A DNA stretch of 64,000 bases from Bifidobacterium longum subsp. infantis ATCC 15697 = JCM 1222 = DSM 20088 (GTDB lineage: Bacteria > Actinomycetota > Actinomycetes > Actinomycetales > Bifidobacteriaceae): NCBI RefSeq assembly GCF_000269965.1, contig NC_017219.1:1860001-1924000 (forward strand), read 5' to 3'. The notes under the pieces are model-generated. The model did not search any database, was not told the origin of the DNA, and saw only the letters and a program-made list of their open reading frames with translations. Position numbers and translations under genes: made by a program. Position 1 is the first letter of the stretch, and each line of letters opens with the position of its first letter. This document shows, in pieces, positions 1 through 9,763 of the stretch.

Positions 1-768
1 GTGACGCAAGCCCGGTTGCGTTCCGGAGCGCTCAACACCGCGGGATGGGCATGTGAATTGCTGCGCGAAGTGTATGCGGTTCCCGGTGACATCAATCAGC
101 CTTGCAACGCCGGGTGCAATAAGATGATCGGCGACCACCGAGCGATGATTCTGTGTGCCGCCACATCCACCGAGGATATATGCCATGAACGGCACAAACC
201 CGTTATGGGAGCATGCCCAGGCATATCGAAATCCACAGGTCAGGACTCGTCCGAAAACGAGGAGGCCATGGAAGTGCCGGCAACGACTCCGTTATCGCCA
301 GCATCCTCGGAATCATCGGCGTCACAGGAGTCGTCACAAGATCCAGGCCATTCGAAACGTCTTAAGACCAAGCATACTCAGCCTACACTCGTTCAATCCA
401 AGGATGGGCCGGCGAGCGCAACCGCCGGGACCGGTGCCAACAAGAGCAAGGGTGAAGAGCTGCCCTCGTCGCATCAGATGCCGGATCTTCGTGTCAAGCC
501 GAAGCCCGATCCCGAGAAGGAAGCCCAACAACGTATCATTATCGCCAAGCTGCCGGAAATGGAGCGCACATTAGTGGCATTGATTCGTGAATGCCGTAAA
601 CGACATCTCATCGTCACTCCGGACGCACTATTGCGTGTGGCGCGAGAGACGGTACCCGACGAGATTCCCAATATCGGCACCATACTTGAGCTACTCGGCG
701 CATTGGAGCTGAAGGGAGTGATCGAGCGGGATGCCGGCATACTCAAGCTGAGCAGCCGTGTCGGCTAA
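1..768 (+). CDS. dprA: DNA processing protein DprA, C-terminal part (cut by window edge)
   Basis: This is the 3' end of a DprA/Smf gene; the start lies outside the window. DprA binds single-stranded DNA entering by transformation and loads RecA. The first ~55 residues carry the end of the Rossmann-like DprA fold, with the family signature RSGALNTA followed by AVPGDINQP and a GCNKMI stretch. A long serine, proline and lysine-rich linker follows (about residues 75-175). The last ~75 residues resemble the winged-helix tail of the family ([17 protein letters not shown]...[12 protein letters not shown]). TAA stop at 766-768. The linker is longer than in most homologues. Identification rests on the signature and is fairly secure; competence in bifidobacteria is not implied by this gene alone. 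Confidence 0.85.
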   Translation: MTQARLRSGALNTAGWACELLREVYAVPGDINQPCNAGCNKMIGDHRAMILCAATSTEDICHERHKPVMGACPGISKSTGQDSSENEEAMEVPATTPLSPASSESSASQESSQDPGHSKRLKTKHTQPTLVQSKDGPASATAGTGANKSKGEELPSSHQMPDLRVKPKPDPEKEAQQRIIIAKLPEMERTLVALIRECRKRHLIVTPDALLRVARETVPDEIPNIGTILELLGALELKGVIERDAGILKLSSRVG

Positions 769-824
769 TCGGCTTCCATGACACGGCTCGAAGACTGTTC
801 GGCGGGTGTGCGAGAATCGAACCC

Positions 825-2690
825 ATGAGTCCGAAACGTTTGGAAGATATGTATGATGCGGTGATCGTCGGCGCCGGAGCGGCCGGCCTGTCGGCGGCGT
901 TGGGACTGCTGCGCTCCCCCAAAATCACCGAGCTCAAGGAACAAGGCGTGGACCCGAAGATCCTCGTGGTCTCCAAACTGCAGCCGCTGCGTTCGCACAC
1001 CGGTTCGGCCGAGGGCGGCATCGCCGCGAGCCTGGGCAATGTGGAGTCCGATGACTGGCACTGGCATTACTACGACACCATCAAGGGCGGCGACTGGCTC
1101 GTCGACCAGGACGCGGCCAAACTGCTCGCCGAATACGCGCCGCAGACCGTGATCAACCTGGAGCGTCAGGGCGTGGCCTTCTCCCGTACCGATGACGGGC
1201 ATATCGCCCAGCGCCGGTTCGGCGGCCACACGCGCGAGTTCGGCGGTGCCCCGGTCAAGCGCGCCGCCTATGCGGCCGACCGCATCGGCCACCAGATTCT
1301 GCACGCCTTGTGGCAGCAGTGCGTGGCGGCAGGCGTCGAGTTCGCCGAGGAATGGTATGTGACCGATCTGGTGCTCGCCGACGACGGCAAGCAGGCGGCC
1401 GGCATCGTGGCATTTGACACGCATTCGGGCAAGATTCAGGCCATCCACGCGCGCAACGTGCTGCTTGCCACCGGTGGCGCGGGCCGACTGTTCCATACCA
1501 CATCGAATTCCTGGGACCTGACCGGCGACGGCATGGCATTGGCCTTGGCCGCCGGCCTGCAGCTGGAGGACATCGAATTTGTGCAATTCCACCCCACCGG
1601 ACTCGCGCACACCGGCATCCTGCTGTCCGAGGCGGCCCGCGCCGAAGGCGGCATCCTGAGGAACGCCGACGGTGAGCCGTTTATGGAACGCTACGCCCCA
1701 GAGCATAGGGATCTGGCCGCGCGAGACGTGGTCTCCCGCTCCATCATGGCGGAGATCGACGCCGGCCGCGGCGTCGCCGACCCGAAGGACCCGGATGGTC
1801 CGAAGGACTGCGTCTGGCTGGACATGACCGGCATCGACCCCGAACGTATGAAGGAAGTGCTACCGCAGGTGGTCGAAACCATCGAGCAGTACGCGAACCT
1901 CGATCCGGCCAAGGACCTGGTGCCTATCAAGCCCACTGCGCATTACACGATGGGCGGCATCCCCATCACCACCAATGGCGAGGTGTACCGTTGGGCCGAC
2001 GGTGCCGTGCAGGTAGTCGATGGACTGTTCTCCGCTGGCGAATGCTCTTGTGTCTCCGTACATGGTGCGAATCGTCTGGGCGGCAATTCTCTGCTCGACG
2101 CCTGCCTGTTCGGTACACGTGCTGGTCAGACGATGGCCGCACGCATCGTCGAGAACCCGGTTGACTCCCCTATGGCCGAAGATTCGGCCGATGACATGCT
2201 GACCGATGCCGCCGATCAGGCTGCCGATTCCCGCAAGGCAGAGCTTGACGAACTGCTCGCCGGACCGATGGACGATTCAGACGATGGCGGGCCCACCGCC
2301 AATCCTTATCAGCTCATAGCCCAACTCGGATCAGTGATGGAGCAGGCTCTGGCCGTACGTTGCACCGCTCAGACCATCGATACGGCGTTGACTCAGATCA
2401 ACAACGACATCACACCGGTTGCCGATACCTTGCGGGCCCATGACAAGACCGCCGCTTTCAATCAGGAGGTCACCGCCATCTGGGAAGTCCGTCATCTAAT
2501 CGAACTGGCCGAGGCCATGCTGCACGCTTCCGAATCCCGTCAGGAATCCCGCGGATCCATGCAACGCCTTGATTTCCCCGAACGCGACGATGAGCATTTC
2601 CTTGCTCACTCGATGGTCGCCGATGATGGTCCGGCAAGTTTCAAGCCGGTGCACATCACCGACTATCCACCCAAGAAGCGCGAGTACTGA
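825..2690 (+). CDS. sdhA: Succinate dehydrogenase/fumarate reductase flavoprotein subunit
   Basis: A 621-residue flavoprotein that would interconvert succinate and fumarate. An FAD-binding GAGAAG motif lies at residues 16-21. RSHT at 56-59 supplies the histidine that covalently holds FAD in this family. HPTGL, HYTMGGI and the [12 protein letters not shown] segment are the usual active-site and FAD-binding stretches. The downstream neighbour at 95 bp is the iron-sulfur subunit, so the two form an operon. No gene for a membrane anchor (SdhC/D) follows. Start: ATG at 825 has a poor ribosome site; ATG at 849, just before the FAD motif, follows GGAAG and is a real alternative. In an organism with an incomplete TCA cycle the likely direction is fumarate reduction (inference). 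Confidence 0.9.
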   Translation: MSPKRLEDMYDAVIVGAGAAGLSAALGLLRSPKITELKEQGVDPKILVVSKLQPLRSHTGSAEGGIAASLGNVESDDWHWHYYDTIKGGDWLVDQDAAKLLAEYAPQTVINLERQGVAFSRTDDGHIAQRRFGGHTREFGGAPVKRAAYAADRIGHQILHALWQQCVAAGVEFAEEWYVTDLVLADDGKQAAGIVAFDTHSGKIQAIHARNVLLATGGAGRLFHTTSNSWDLTGDGMALALAAGLQLEDIEFVQFHPTGLAHTGILLSEAARAEGGILRNADGEPFMERYAPEHRDLAARDVVSRSIMAEIDAGRGVADPKDPDGPKDCVWLDMTGIDPERMKEVLPQVVETIEQYANLDPAKDLVPIKPTAHYTMGGIPITTNGEVYRWADGAVQVVDGLFSAGECSCVSVHGANRLGGNSLLDACLFGTRAGQTMAARIVENPVDSPMAEDSADDMLTDAADQAADSRKAELDELLAGPMDDSDDGGPTANPYQLIAQLGSVMEQALAVRCTAQTIDTALTQINNDITPVADTLRAHDKTAAFNQEVTAIWEVRHLIELAEAMLHASESRQESRGSMQRLDFPERDDEHFLAHSMVADDGPASFKPVHITDYPPKKREY

Positions 2691-2785
2691 TCCGCTGGTG
2701 GTAATACCAAGCCGCCTAGGGCTTGTGGCACAATAGGTTGGCTGATTATTGGACTTGACATCCCACTGTTTCATGGAGGCAGAAC

Positions 2786-3751
2786 ATGGCTGAGGCGAGC
2801 AACACGACGGTTACCCTGCAAGTGCATCGTTTCACGCCGCGACCCGAGCGCGCCGAACGTGCACGCGGCGGCAGCCCGTTCGCCAAGAAAAACTCCCCGT
2901 TCGGCGGCGGCTCGGATTCGGCGGCACGCCGTCGTCCGCGCGGCAAGCAGTGGGTGCAGGAATACACGATTCCCGCGCGCCCCTCGGACACCGTGCTCGA
3001 CTGCCTGCTGACCATCAAACGCACCGTCGACCCGACGCTGGCCTTCCGCTATTCGTGCGGTCACGGCATGTGCGGTTCGGACGCCGTGGCCATCAACGGC
3101 ACCCCCACCCTGCTGTGCACGGCCACCATCCGCGATTGGGCCAAGCAGCCCGGCGCCATCCCCGAAGTCGATGACGAAGGGTTCCGGCACACCGGCACCG
3201 AGTCCGAAGAATCCGACGATTCCGCGGAAAACGACGCAAACGCGGCAGCCGACCAGGACTCGGCCGCAAACGGCTCGCTGGGAGTCATCGAACTGGCATC
3301 CCTGCCCGGCTTCCCGCCGCAGCGCGACCTCATCGCCGACATCGACCCGATGCTCAACCAAATAAGGAAGCTCACCCCATATCTTCAGGCGGACGGCGTG
3401 CTCGCCACCACCGCCGAAGGCAAGGTGGACGTGTTCGAATACCTGCAGAACCCCGAACAACTCGCCAAATACGAGCTGCTGAGCAACTGCATCGCCTGCG
3501 GCGTGTGCGAAGGCGCCTGCCCGGTGTACGCCGGCGGCGACGCTTTCATCGGCCCGGCCGCGCTGATTTGGGCCTCCCGTTTCGTCAACGATTCTCGCGA
3601 CACCAAGGCCATGGAGCGTATGGACGCCATCGACACCGCCGACGGCGTGGCCGCCTGCCAGTCCGTGCGCGCCTGCTCCCGCCACTGCCCGCGCGGCATC
3701 GATGTGGGCGAGGAGATGTGGCAGATCGTGGCCAAGGTCCGCGAGCGCTAA
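2786..3751 (+). CDS. sdhB: Succinate dehydrogenase/fumarate reductase iron-sulfur subunit
   Basis: A 321-residue electron-transfer subunit partnering the upstream flavoprotein. The 2Fe-2S domain has Cys91, Cys96 and Cys111; the CGSD form with Asp in place of a third cysteine also occurs in enterobacterial SdhB. The C-terminal part carries two further clusters, CIACGVCEGACP and CQSVRACSRHCP. Two features are unusual. There is an extra N-terminal stretch of ~50 residues rich in Arg, Ser and Gly. An acidic low-complexity insert (about residues 128-165) separates the two iron-sulfur domains. Start is supported by GGAGG six bases upstream of ATG 2786. No anchor subunit is encoded nearby, so membrane attachment is unexplained. 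Confidence 0.88.
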   Translation: MAEASNTTVTLQVHRFTPRPERAERARGGSPFAKKNSPFGGGSDSAARRRPRGKQWVQEYTIPARPSDTVLDCLLTIKRTVDPTLAFRYSCGHGMCGSDAVAINGTPTLLCTATIRDWAKQPGAIPEVDDEGFRHTGTESEESDDSAENDANAAADQDSAANGSLGVIELASLPGFPPQRDLIADIDPMLNQIRKLTPYLQADGVLATTAEGKVDVFEYLQNPEQLAKYELLSNCIACGVCEGACPVYAGGDAFIGPAALIWASRFVNDSRDTKAMERMDAIDTADGVAACQSVRACSRHCPRGIDVGEEMWQIVAKVRER

Positions 3752-3844
3752 GCCGCGCCGCGGCTGGCTGCGGCGATCGTCTAAGCACATGCGTCGATGC
3801 ATCCGCCGGGTGCCCGCACGAGAGAAGACATGAAGGAACGAATT

Positions 3845-4510
3845 ATGGACAGAACGCAGTACACCAACCTCGCCAAGGCATGGGAATTCACCGAGGAACA
3901 CGCGCGCGAACGTGAATCCGATGCGTTGACCGACGCCCGTACGGCCGCCGACGAGTCCGGCCAGTTGCAGGGTTCGGCGGCGCAGGCCCGTCTGCTGGGC
4001 ATGCTGGTGCACATCACCGGCGCCGCTTCGGTCATCGCCGTGGGCACCGGCTCGCTGGTGGAAACCTTGCAGCTCGCCCATGCGCTGGATAGCAAGGGCC
4101 TGCTGACTGCGGTCGATTCCACCGCTCAGGGCATCGCGCTGATTCGCAAGGCGTTCGCCGAGCTACAGGATGAGACCGACACCACGTTGCGTGCGGTGAA
4201 TGCTCCGGCCAGCGTGTTTCTGCCGCGCCTCAACGCCAATGATTACGATCTGATCGTGGTGGCGGGCGACGCCGAGAACTATGCCGCCACGTTCGCCCAG
4301 GCCTCCCGTCTGCTGCGCGCGCACGGCGTGATCGTGTTCACCGATGTGCTGGTGTTGGAGGACGGTCAGGGCGGCGTGATCAATCCGGCCGACCGCAGCG
4401 ACAAGGCCATCGCCATGCGTGAATTGCTCGCCACCGTCGAAGATGACGAAGGTTTCGAGTCCACGCTCACCCCTGACGGCACCGGCCTGCTCATCGCCTA
4501 CAAAAAGTAA
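3845..4510 (+). CDS. O-methyltransferase-like SAM-dependent protein
   Basis: A 221-residue protein with a Rossmann-type SAM-binding core: VIAVGTGSLVETLQLA (motif I), an acidic turn LLTAVDS (motif II), and DYDLIVVAGD (motif IV-like). The layout matches the YrrM/caffeoyl-CoA O-methyltransferase-like family, but no substrate can be named. Start chosen at ATG 3845 because GAAGGA precedes it by about seven bases; the frame stays open upstream without a better site. It follows sdhB by 93 bp on the same strand and ends at a strong hairpin at 4521-4543. A link with the SdhAB genes is possible but only positional. Confidence 0.7.
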   Translation: MDRTQYTNLAKAWEFTEEHARERESDALTDARTAADESGQLQGSAAQARLLGMLVHITGAASVIAVGTGSLVETLQLAHALDSKGLLTAVDSTAQGIALIRKAFAELQDETDTTLRAVNAPASVFLPRLNANDYDLIVVAGDAENYAATFAQASRLLRAHGVIVFTDVLVLEDGQGGVINPADRSDKAIAMRELLATVEDDEGFESTLTPDGTGLLIAYKK

Positions 4511-4520
4511 CTCTGTCCTT

Positions 4521-4543
4521 GGCTCCCCTCGGAGAGGGGAGCC
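4521..4543. terminator. CTCCCCTC hairpin between convergent genes
   Basis: A perfect 10-bp inverted repeat, GGCTCCCCTC/GAGGGGAGCC, with a 3-base loop. It sits between the + strand methyltransferase and the - strand LOG-family gene, so it can serve both as a bidirectional terminator. It is one member of a dispersed hairpin family also seen at 10989, 12536, 21923, 41283 and elsewhere. Confidence 0.7.
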
Positions 4544-4555
4544 ACTCTATCTCGC

Positions 4556-5497
4556 TTATCTCACGATTGCGCTGACGGCCACGTCCACGGCTTCGTCGGC
4601 GTCGTCGGTTACGGTGACCAGTTTCGGGTCGATCGTCGAGATCATGCCGTGCTCGGCCACCGGACCGTTGAGCCAGTCAAAGAGCCCCTGCCAGTATTCC
4701 TTGCCGTAGAGCACCACCGGAATATTCGCCACCTTGTGGGTCTGGACCAAGGTCAGCAGCTCGAACATCTCATCCAGTGTGCCGAAGCCGCCCGGGCACA
4801 CAATCACGCCCGAGGAATACTTGACGAACATGGTCTTCCGCACAAAGAAGTACCGGAAGCTCATGCCGAGGTTCACCCACTGGTTCACCCCCTGCTCGTG
4901 CGGCAATTCGATGCCGAGTCCCACGGATTTGCCGCCGGCCAGTGCCGCTCCCCTATTCGCGGCTTCCATGATGCCGGGACCACCGCCGGTGATGACGGCG
5001 ATGTTGCGCTTGGCTATCTGGCTACCCATGCGCCGTGCCGCCTTGTAGATCGATTCGGTGCGCTGGGTGCGTGCGGAGCCGAAAATTGAGACTGCAGGTC
5101 CGAGCTCGGCGAGCGCCCCGAAGCCGTCCACGAATTCCGATTGGATGCGCAGCACACGCCATGGGTCCATGTGCAGCCAGTCGGTGTCCCGGTCGGGTTT
5201 CAGCAGGTTGGCGGTGGTGTTGTCCGAGGGAATCATCTGGCCGCGTAGAATCACCGGGCCGCGATGATAGGTGTCGCCCAGCGGCGAAGCCTCCTCCAAG
5301 TCGACCGGGTTCACCGGTGTGGCCGCAGCCTCAGTTGCCGTCTCAGCCTCCAACGTTGCCGTATCATTCGCAGCTGTGGCTTCCAGTGGTTCCATATCGT
5401 CCACGACTGCGGGCTGGGACGCGGCCTCGGCTGGATTCTTTGCTTCAACGGCCTTTTTGCCGCCGTTCTTCTTGGATTTCTTCTGCTTCTTTGCCAT
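4556..5497 (-). CDS. LOG-family (TIGR00730) nucleotide phosphoribohydrolase-like protein
   Basis: A 313-residue protein. The C-terminal ~200 residues are a Rossmann-fold lysine-decarboxylase-like/LOG domain with the hallmark GGGPGIMEAANRGA and PGGFGTLDEMFE motifs. Members of this family hydrolyse nucleoside 5'-monophosphates to free base and ribose 5-phosphate (cytokinin-activating LOG enzymes); the bacterial substrate here is unknown. The first ~100 residues are a Lys-rich start followed by Ala/Glu/Thr low complexity, and are probably disordered. The start ATG at 5497 is preceded by AGGAGGACATTGG. It stands alone, divergent from nothing and convergent with the gene before it. Confidence 0.85.
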   Translation of the reverse strand: MAKKQKKSKKNGGKKAVEAKNPAEAASQPAVVDDMEPLEATAANDTATLEAETATEAAATPVNPVDLEEASPLGDTYHRGPVILRGQMIPSDNTTANLLKPDRDTDWLHMDPWRVLRIQSEFVDGFGALAELGPAVSIFGSARTQRTESIYKAARRMGSQIAKRNIAVITGGGPGIMEAANRGAALAGGKSVGLGIELPHEQGVNQWVNLGMSFRYFFVRKTMFVKYSSGVIVCPGGFGTLDEMFELLTLVQTHKVANIPVVLYGKEYWQGLFDWLNGPVAEHGMISTIDPKLVTVTDDADEAVDVAVSAIVR

Positions 5498-5607
5498 CCA
5501 ATGTCCTCCTGTACGGTGCTATCGACTCTTCGCATTCTAGCGCCTGAAGCTCTGCGTACGTTTTCCGCGAAACAAGGCCAACAACGGAGTAGGGACCGTC
5601 TTAGCCA

Positions 5608-7044
5608 TCAGTGGCGGAAGTCGATTTCCACACTGGCGGTGCCGTCGGCGAGGGTGCCGGGGTGTTCCGTGGGCGTGGTGGGCTTTGTGGTGCGGCTTGG
5701 CTGCCCGGTGCCATTGCCATCAATCGATTCGCCGGCTTCGGCATCGGCCAACGCCTCGGCGGCGGCAGCCTGCGCGGCTGCGGCCTTCTCGAATCTCTTG
5801 GACTGACGGCTCAGCAGCACACCGGAAATCGCGGCGGCGATCAGGGAGGCCACCAGCACGCCGAAGCGCGCCTCAGCGGAAAGTTCCGCGTTCTTGTACG
5901 CCAGCGAGGCGATGAGGAAGGACACAGTGAAGCCAATGCCGCAGGCGACGGCAGCGGGAATCATGTCGCGCACGCGCAGCCCCTTGGCCATCTTGAGCCC
6001 GCCCACATGCGTGGCCAGCCATGCGGTGGTGATGATGCCCAGAGGTTTGCCGACCACCAAAGCCACAATCAGTGCAATGACCAACGGCGAAGCCAACAAC
6101 AGCGGGCTCACCGACTCGAAGTGCACGCCGGTGGCGAACAGGGCGAAGATGGGCAGGGCCAGCAGTGCGGAGAATGGCTGAAGCTTGTTGGCATAGCGTT
6201 CGGCACGCGGTGAAAGTTCGCCGTGCATTTCACGGGAGGGGGTCAGCAGGCCAACCAGCACGCCGGCCAGTGTGGGATGCACGCCTGCCTCGAACATCAT
6301 GATCCAAGCGAGGACGCCGACGATGCCGACCGCGATCCACGGCACTTTTTTCAGTCGTACGAGGTATGCCCAGATGACGGCGCACACGACGATGCCGATG
6401 AACCAATACCAGGCGTTGATCGAGGAGAAGAATACGGCGATCAAAATAATGGCCAGCAGGTCATCGACGGTGGCAAGCGTCATCAGGAACGCGCGGATCG
6501 AACCGGGTAGGGCCTTGGCAAACAGGGCGAGCACGGCCAGTGAGAACGCGATATCCGTGGCGGTGGGCACTGCCCAGCCGTGCGACATCTCCGAGAACGG
6601 GATGCTGCTGCCGGTGGTGGTCAGAATCAGCGTGCCGGGTTCACCAGGCCCGATCTGAGAGAACAATGCCGTGACGGCCAGGAACAGGATGGGCGGGGCG
6701 ATCATGCCGCCCACCGCGCACAGCATCGGCACGGCGGCCGCTTTCGGATTGGCGAGCGAGCCGGTGGTGAGTTCCTGCTTCAGTTCGAGGCCCACGGTCA
6801 GGAAGAAGATGGTAAGCAGACCATCCTGGGCCCAATGGCCAATCGGCAGGTCGAGATTGGTGTAGGGGATGAACAGATGCGTTTCCGCTACGGTCTCGAA
6901 CGCATGCGCGGTGGCGGGCAGGTTCGCGAGCACCAGGCCGGTGAGCGCGAAGCCGAGCATGATGAGTCCGGAAATACGGTCTGAGGCGGCGATTCGCCTG
7001 ATGGTGGACCAAAGTCCCTTCTTCGCGCCGGCGGTCGTGGCCAT
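5608..7044 (-). CDS. nhaA: Na+/H+ antiporter NhaA
   Basis: A 478-residue polytopic membrane protein matching NhaA, which exchanges cytoplasmic Na+ for external protons. About eleven to twelve hydrophobic segments are visible, with family stretches such as GHWAQDGLLTIFFLTVGLE and the TATDIAFSLAVLALF segment holding the paired aspartates of the transport site (DIAF and VDDL). The C-terminal ~50 residues are a hydrophilic Ala/Thr/Pro tail. Start chosen at ATG 7044, which has AAGGAG seven bases upstream; the open frame extends further to 7176 but without a ribosome site. It is monocistronic. Confidence 0.92.
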   Translation of the reverse strand: MATTAGAKKGLWSTIRRIAASDRISGLIMLGFALTGLVLANLPATAHAFETVAETHLFIPYTNLDLPIGHWAQDGLLTIFFLTVGLELKQELTTGSLANPKAAAVPMLCAVGGMIAPPILFLAVTALFSQIGPGEPGTLILTTTGSSIPFSEMSHGWAVPTATDIAFSLAVLALFAKALPGSIRAFLMTLATVDDLLAIILIAVFFSSINAWYWFIGIVVCAVIWAYLVRLKKVPWIAVGIVGVLAWIMMFEAGVHPTLAGVLVGLLTPSREMHGELSPRAERYANKLQPFSALLALPIFALFATGVHFESVSPLLLASPLVIALIVALVVGKPLGIITTAWLATHVGGLKMAKGLRVRDMIPAAVACGIGFTVSFLIASLAYKNAELSAEARFGVLVASLIAAAISGVLLSRQSKRFEKAAAAQAAAAEALADAEAGESIDGNGTGQPSRTTKPTTPTEHPGTLADGTASVEIDFRH

Positions 7045-7187
7045 CGCGTCTCCTTGCTGTACTCTCTTGGATGAACCGTATGTAATAGTACGGAATATCT
7101 CAGGACGTTCCGCTCCGGGCTGAGTCGCGAAGGGCAACCTTACCCCACCCTTGTGTGGCCGACTCAAACGGGCCAATACAATTGGAA

Positions 7188-7218
7188 AAGCCTCGGAAGC
7201 ATTTCGCTTTCGAGGCTT
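7188..7218 (-). terminator. Terminator of the tRNA-Arg pair
   Basis: A 13-bp inverted repeat AAGCCTCGGAAGC/GCTTTCGAGGCTT (one mismatch), loop at 7201-7205. Read on the - strand it follows the tRNA-Arg genes and leads into CTTTTCC, as expected for an intrinsic terminator. Confidence 0.7.
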
Positions 7219-7222
7219 ACTG

Positions 7223-7296
7223 TGCGCCAGACAGGATTCGAACCTGCGACCTGCTGATCCGTAGTCAGCTGCTCTAATCCGCTGGGCTACTGGCGC
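7223..7296 (-). tRNA. tRNA-Arg (ACG), copy 2
   Basis: A 74-nt cloverleaf on the - strand. Acceptor GCGCCAG pairs with CTGGCGC, the anticodon stem is GCTGA/TCAGC with loop CTACGGA, giving anticodon ACG (Arg, CGU). The T-loop is TTCGAAT. CCA is not encoded. It is identical to the gene 29 bp upstream, and both appear to be read from one promoter. Confidence 0.95.
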
Positions 7297-7325
7297 ATAC
7301 CACTGTTGTCCCCGTGGTTCGGGAG

Positions 7326-7399
7326 TGCGCCAGACAGGATTCGAACCTGCGACCTGCTGATCCGTAGTCAGCTGCTCTAATCCGCTGGGCTACTGGCGC
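7326..7399 (-). tRNA. tRNA-Arg (ACG), copy 1
   Basis: Identical in sequence to the tRNA at 7223-7296 and in the same orientation, so the pair is a recent or homogenised tandem duplication. Anticodon ACG. It lies just downstream of a consensus-like promoter at 7427-7454. Confidence 0.95.
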
Positions 7400-7426
7400 A
7401 TGTTGTCTTTTCAGACAACTCGATAT

Positions 7427-7454
7427 ATAATACACGCCGTTCAGATGAATGCAA
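7427..7454 (-). promoter_or_regulatory. Promoter of the tRNA-Arg pair
   Basis: On the - strand: TTGCAT, a 16-base spacer, then TATTAT, about 28 bp before the first tRNA-Arg. A small inverted repeat (GTTGTCT/AGACAAC, 7402-7419) lies between the -10 and the tRNA 5' end. Confidence 0.55.
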
Positions 7455-7555
7455 CTCGGCGTGTTGCGGCGAGTCGCACCATCCTAATCGCCACCGCAAC
7501 GGCGTATTTACTGGCCTCACGCCGCATGTGTACGGACTCGGTCAAGCAAAACCGA

Positions 7556-8935
7556 CTACGCAACTTTGAGGCGTCCCTGCGGCACATCCACGGCTTCGCG
7601 CAGGAGTTTGGGCGTACTGGAACCCTCTACGGACGCCTTGTCCACAATCACCTGCTTCACATCATCCAAACTCGGCAACTGGAACATCGTGTCCTGCAAC
7701 GTACGTTCGATAATCGAACGCAACCCGCGTGCGCCGGTCCCCTGCTTGATGGCGATATCAGCAATCGCCCGAATGGCCTGTTCGGTGAACTGCAGGTCGA
7801 CGCCGTCGACGGCGAACAGCTTACGGTACTGCTTGATCAGCGCGTTGGCTGGCTGGGTGAGAATCGCCGTCAGATCGTCTACGGTAAGTTCCTTCAGCAC
7901 ACTGGTGACCGGCAAACGTCCGATGAACTCAGGCAACAGCCCGAACTCGGCCAGATCATCGGCATTGACCTGTTCGAGCAATTCCTCGTCTTTCATGTCG
8001 GCGTCGTGCCAATTCGCGCCGAAGCCGGTCTCTCGACGGCCCAATCGCTTGCGAACAATATCCGTCAGTCCCACGAACGCACCGCCGCAGATGAATAGGA
8101 TGCCGCGTGTGTCCATCTGCGCAGTGTCCTGCTCCTTATGCTTGCGCGTGCCCTCCAACGGCACGGAGGCGATGGTGCCTTCCAAAATCTTCAGCAACGC
8201 CTGCTGAACGCCCTCACCGGACACGTCACGGGTGATGGAGGTGTTCTCACCTGATTTGCGCGCGATCTTATCGATTTCGTCAATGTAGATGATGCCGTGC
8301 TGGGCTCGGCTTACGTCGCCATCCGCGGCTTGGAGAAGACGTTGGAGCACGGTTTCCACATCGTCGCCTACATAGCCGGCCTCGGTCAGGGTGGTGGCGT
8401 CGGTGATGACGAATGGCACGTTCATTACGCGGGCCAACGCCTGTGCAAGATAGGTTTTGCCCACACCGGTGGGGCCGAGCAACAGAATGTTTGATTTGGC
8501 GACCTCAACGTCAGCCAAAGGGTCACTGTTGCGGCGGGTAGCACGCGTCTGGGCGGGAGCGGATTGCTTGGCTTGTTCGCCGGTCTGGCCACTGTGCCCG
8601 TTATTCCCGTCGAGCTGTTCAGCGGACTCCTGAAGCTCCATATTGACGCGCTTGTAATGGTTGTATACGGCTACGGACAATGCGCGCTTGGCATTCTCCT
8701 GACCGATGACGTAGCGGTTGAGATAATCGAAGATCTGGGCGGGCTTGGGCAGGCTCAGCGAATTGACCTCGGCATCTTTGACACGCTCCTCGGAGATGAT
8801 GTCCACGCACAGGGCGATGCATTCATCGCAGATGGAGGCGTTGGGACCGGCCACCAGTTTTCTGACCTGACGTTCGGTTTTGCCGCAGAACGTGCAACGG
8901 GGTACGTCCTCGTTGTAGCTCACCACACGTCCCAT
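7556..8935 (-). CDS. clpX: ATP-dependent Clp protease ATP-binding subunit ClpX
   Basis: A 459-residue AAA+ unfoldase that feeds substrates to ClpP. The N-terminal zinc-binding domain has the Cys4 pattern CTFCGKTE...ICDEC. Walker A is GPTGVGKT, Walker [10 protein letters not shown], and the pore loop GYVG follows in EAGYVGDD. The C-terminal segment carries the arginine sensor (GARGLR). Start chosen at ATG 8935 with AAAGGAG five bases upstream; the frame runs open to 9010 but lacks a site there. It lies 121 bp downstream of clpP2 with a hairpin in between, so it may be partly uncoupled from the clpP pair. Confidence 0.95.
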   Translation of the reverse strand: MGRVVSYNEDVPRCTFCGKTERQVRKLVAGPNASICDECIALCVDIISEERVKDAEVNSLSLPKPAQIFDYLNRYVIGQENAKRALSVAVYNHYKRVNMELQESAEQLDGNNGHSGQTGEQAKQSAPAQTRATRRNSDPLADVEVAKSNILLLGPTGVGKTYLAQALARVMNVPFVITDATTLTEAGYVGDDVETVLQRLLQAADGDVSRAQHGIIYIDEIDKIARKSGENTSITRDVSGEGVQQALLKILEGTIASVPLEGTRKHKEQDTAQMDTRGILFICGGAFVGLTDIVRKRLGRRETGFGANWHDADMKDEELLEQVNADDLAEFGLLPEFIGRLPVTSVLKELTVDDLTAILTQPANALIKQYRKLFAVDGVDLQFTEQAIRAIADIAIKQGTGARGLRSIIERTLQDTMFQLPSLDDVKQVIVDKASVEGSSTPKLLREAVDVPQGRLKVA

Positions 8936-9007
8936 GATTCTCCTTTGCCGACTGCGCCGCACCGTCGAACCGCCACGCTGCGCATTATCATTGTCATCCT
9001 TGAAATA

Positions 9008-9041
9008 CAATACCCCCGGTCGTTGCCGACCGAGGGTATTG
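9008..9041 (-). terminator. Hairpin between clpP2 and clpX
   Basis: A 15-bp stem with one mismatch (CAATACCCCCGGTCG/CGACCGAGGGTATTG) and a 4-base loop. It follows clpP2 by 16 bp on the - strand. There is no strong T tract, so it may attenuate rather than stop read-through into clpX. Confidence 0.55.
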
Positions 9042-9056
9042 CAATGTCCGGAAGTT

Positions 9057-9758
9057 TTACTGGCGGTGTTCCAGCACCTCGTCCACGATGCCGTATTCCT
9101 TGGCTTCAGGAGCGGTCAGGAAAGTGTCCACTTCGATGTCGCGGCGAATCTTCTCGACGTCCTGGCCGGTGTGCTTGGCGAGGGTCTCCTCCAGCCATTC
9201 GCGCATACGCAGCATTTCCTTGGCCTGAATCTCGATCTCCGTGGCCTTGCCGAAGCCTTGGTCGATGGCCGGCTGGTGGATGAGCACACGGGCGTTCGGC
9301 AGCATCAGGCGCTTGCCCTCGGTGCCGGAGGCCAGCAGAATGGCGGCGGCGGAGGCGGCCTGGCCGAGACACACGGTCTGCACGTCGGGCTTGATGTACT
9401 GCATGGTGTCGTAGATGGCGGTCATGGCCGTCATCGAACCGCCGGGTGAATTGATGTACATCATCACGTCACGGTTCGGATCTTGGGATTCGAGGACCAG
9501 CAGCTGGGCCATCACGTCGTCGGCGGAGGCGTCGTCCACCTGCACGCCGAGGAAGATGATGCGGTCCTCGAACAGGCGGGAGTAGGCGTCCTGGGTCTTC
9601 ATGCCATACGGGGTCTTCTCCACGAACTGCGGCATGATGTAACGGTTGGTCGGCGCGGGCTGGGCTGCGCGGGCGGCGTCCGGCATGAAACCGGCTACGC
9701 CCTGACGGCCGGCCAAGCGGTCGGCACGGGCGGCGAACTTTGCTTCTTCACTTGCCAT
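9057..9758 (-). CDS. clpP2: ATP-dependent Clp protease proteolytic subunit, second paralogue
   Basis: A 233-residue ClpP serine protease. The catalytic serine is in [14 protein letters not shown], the histidine in ARVLIHQPA, and the aspartate in RRDIEVDTF. The ~45-residue N-terminal extension before the conserved core is longer than in clpP1. Start chosen at ATG 9758, with GGGGAG about nine bases upstream inside the end of clpP1. The gap to clpP1 is only 5 bp, so the two are translationally close. Actinobacteria commonly need both subunits to form a mixed ClpP1P2 complex; that is family knowledge, not seen here. Confidence 0.93.
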   Translation of the reverse strand: MASEEAKFAARADRLAGRQGVAGFMPDAARAAQPAPTNRYIMPQFVEKTPYGMKTQDAYSRLFEDRIIFLGVQVDDASADDVMAQLLVLESQDPNRDVMMYINSPGGSMTAMTAIYDTMQYIKPDVQTVCLGQAASAAAILLASGTEGKRLMLPNARVLIHQPAIDQGFGKATEIEIQAKEMLRMREWLEETLAKHTGQDVEKIRRDIEVDTFLTAPEAKEYGIVDEVLEHRQ

Positions 9759-9763
9759 GAGTC

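Noticed and set aside
7045..7176. Upstream extension of nhaA
   Set aside because: The added residues (Arg/Pro-rich) precede a strong ribosome site and ATG at 7044 that fits the family start.
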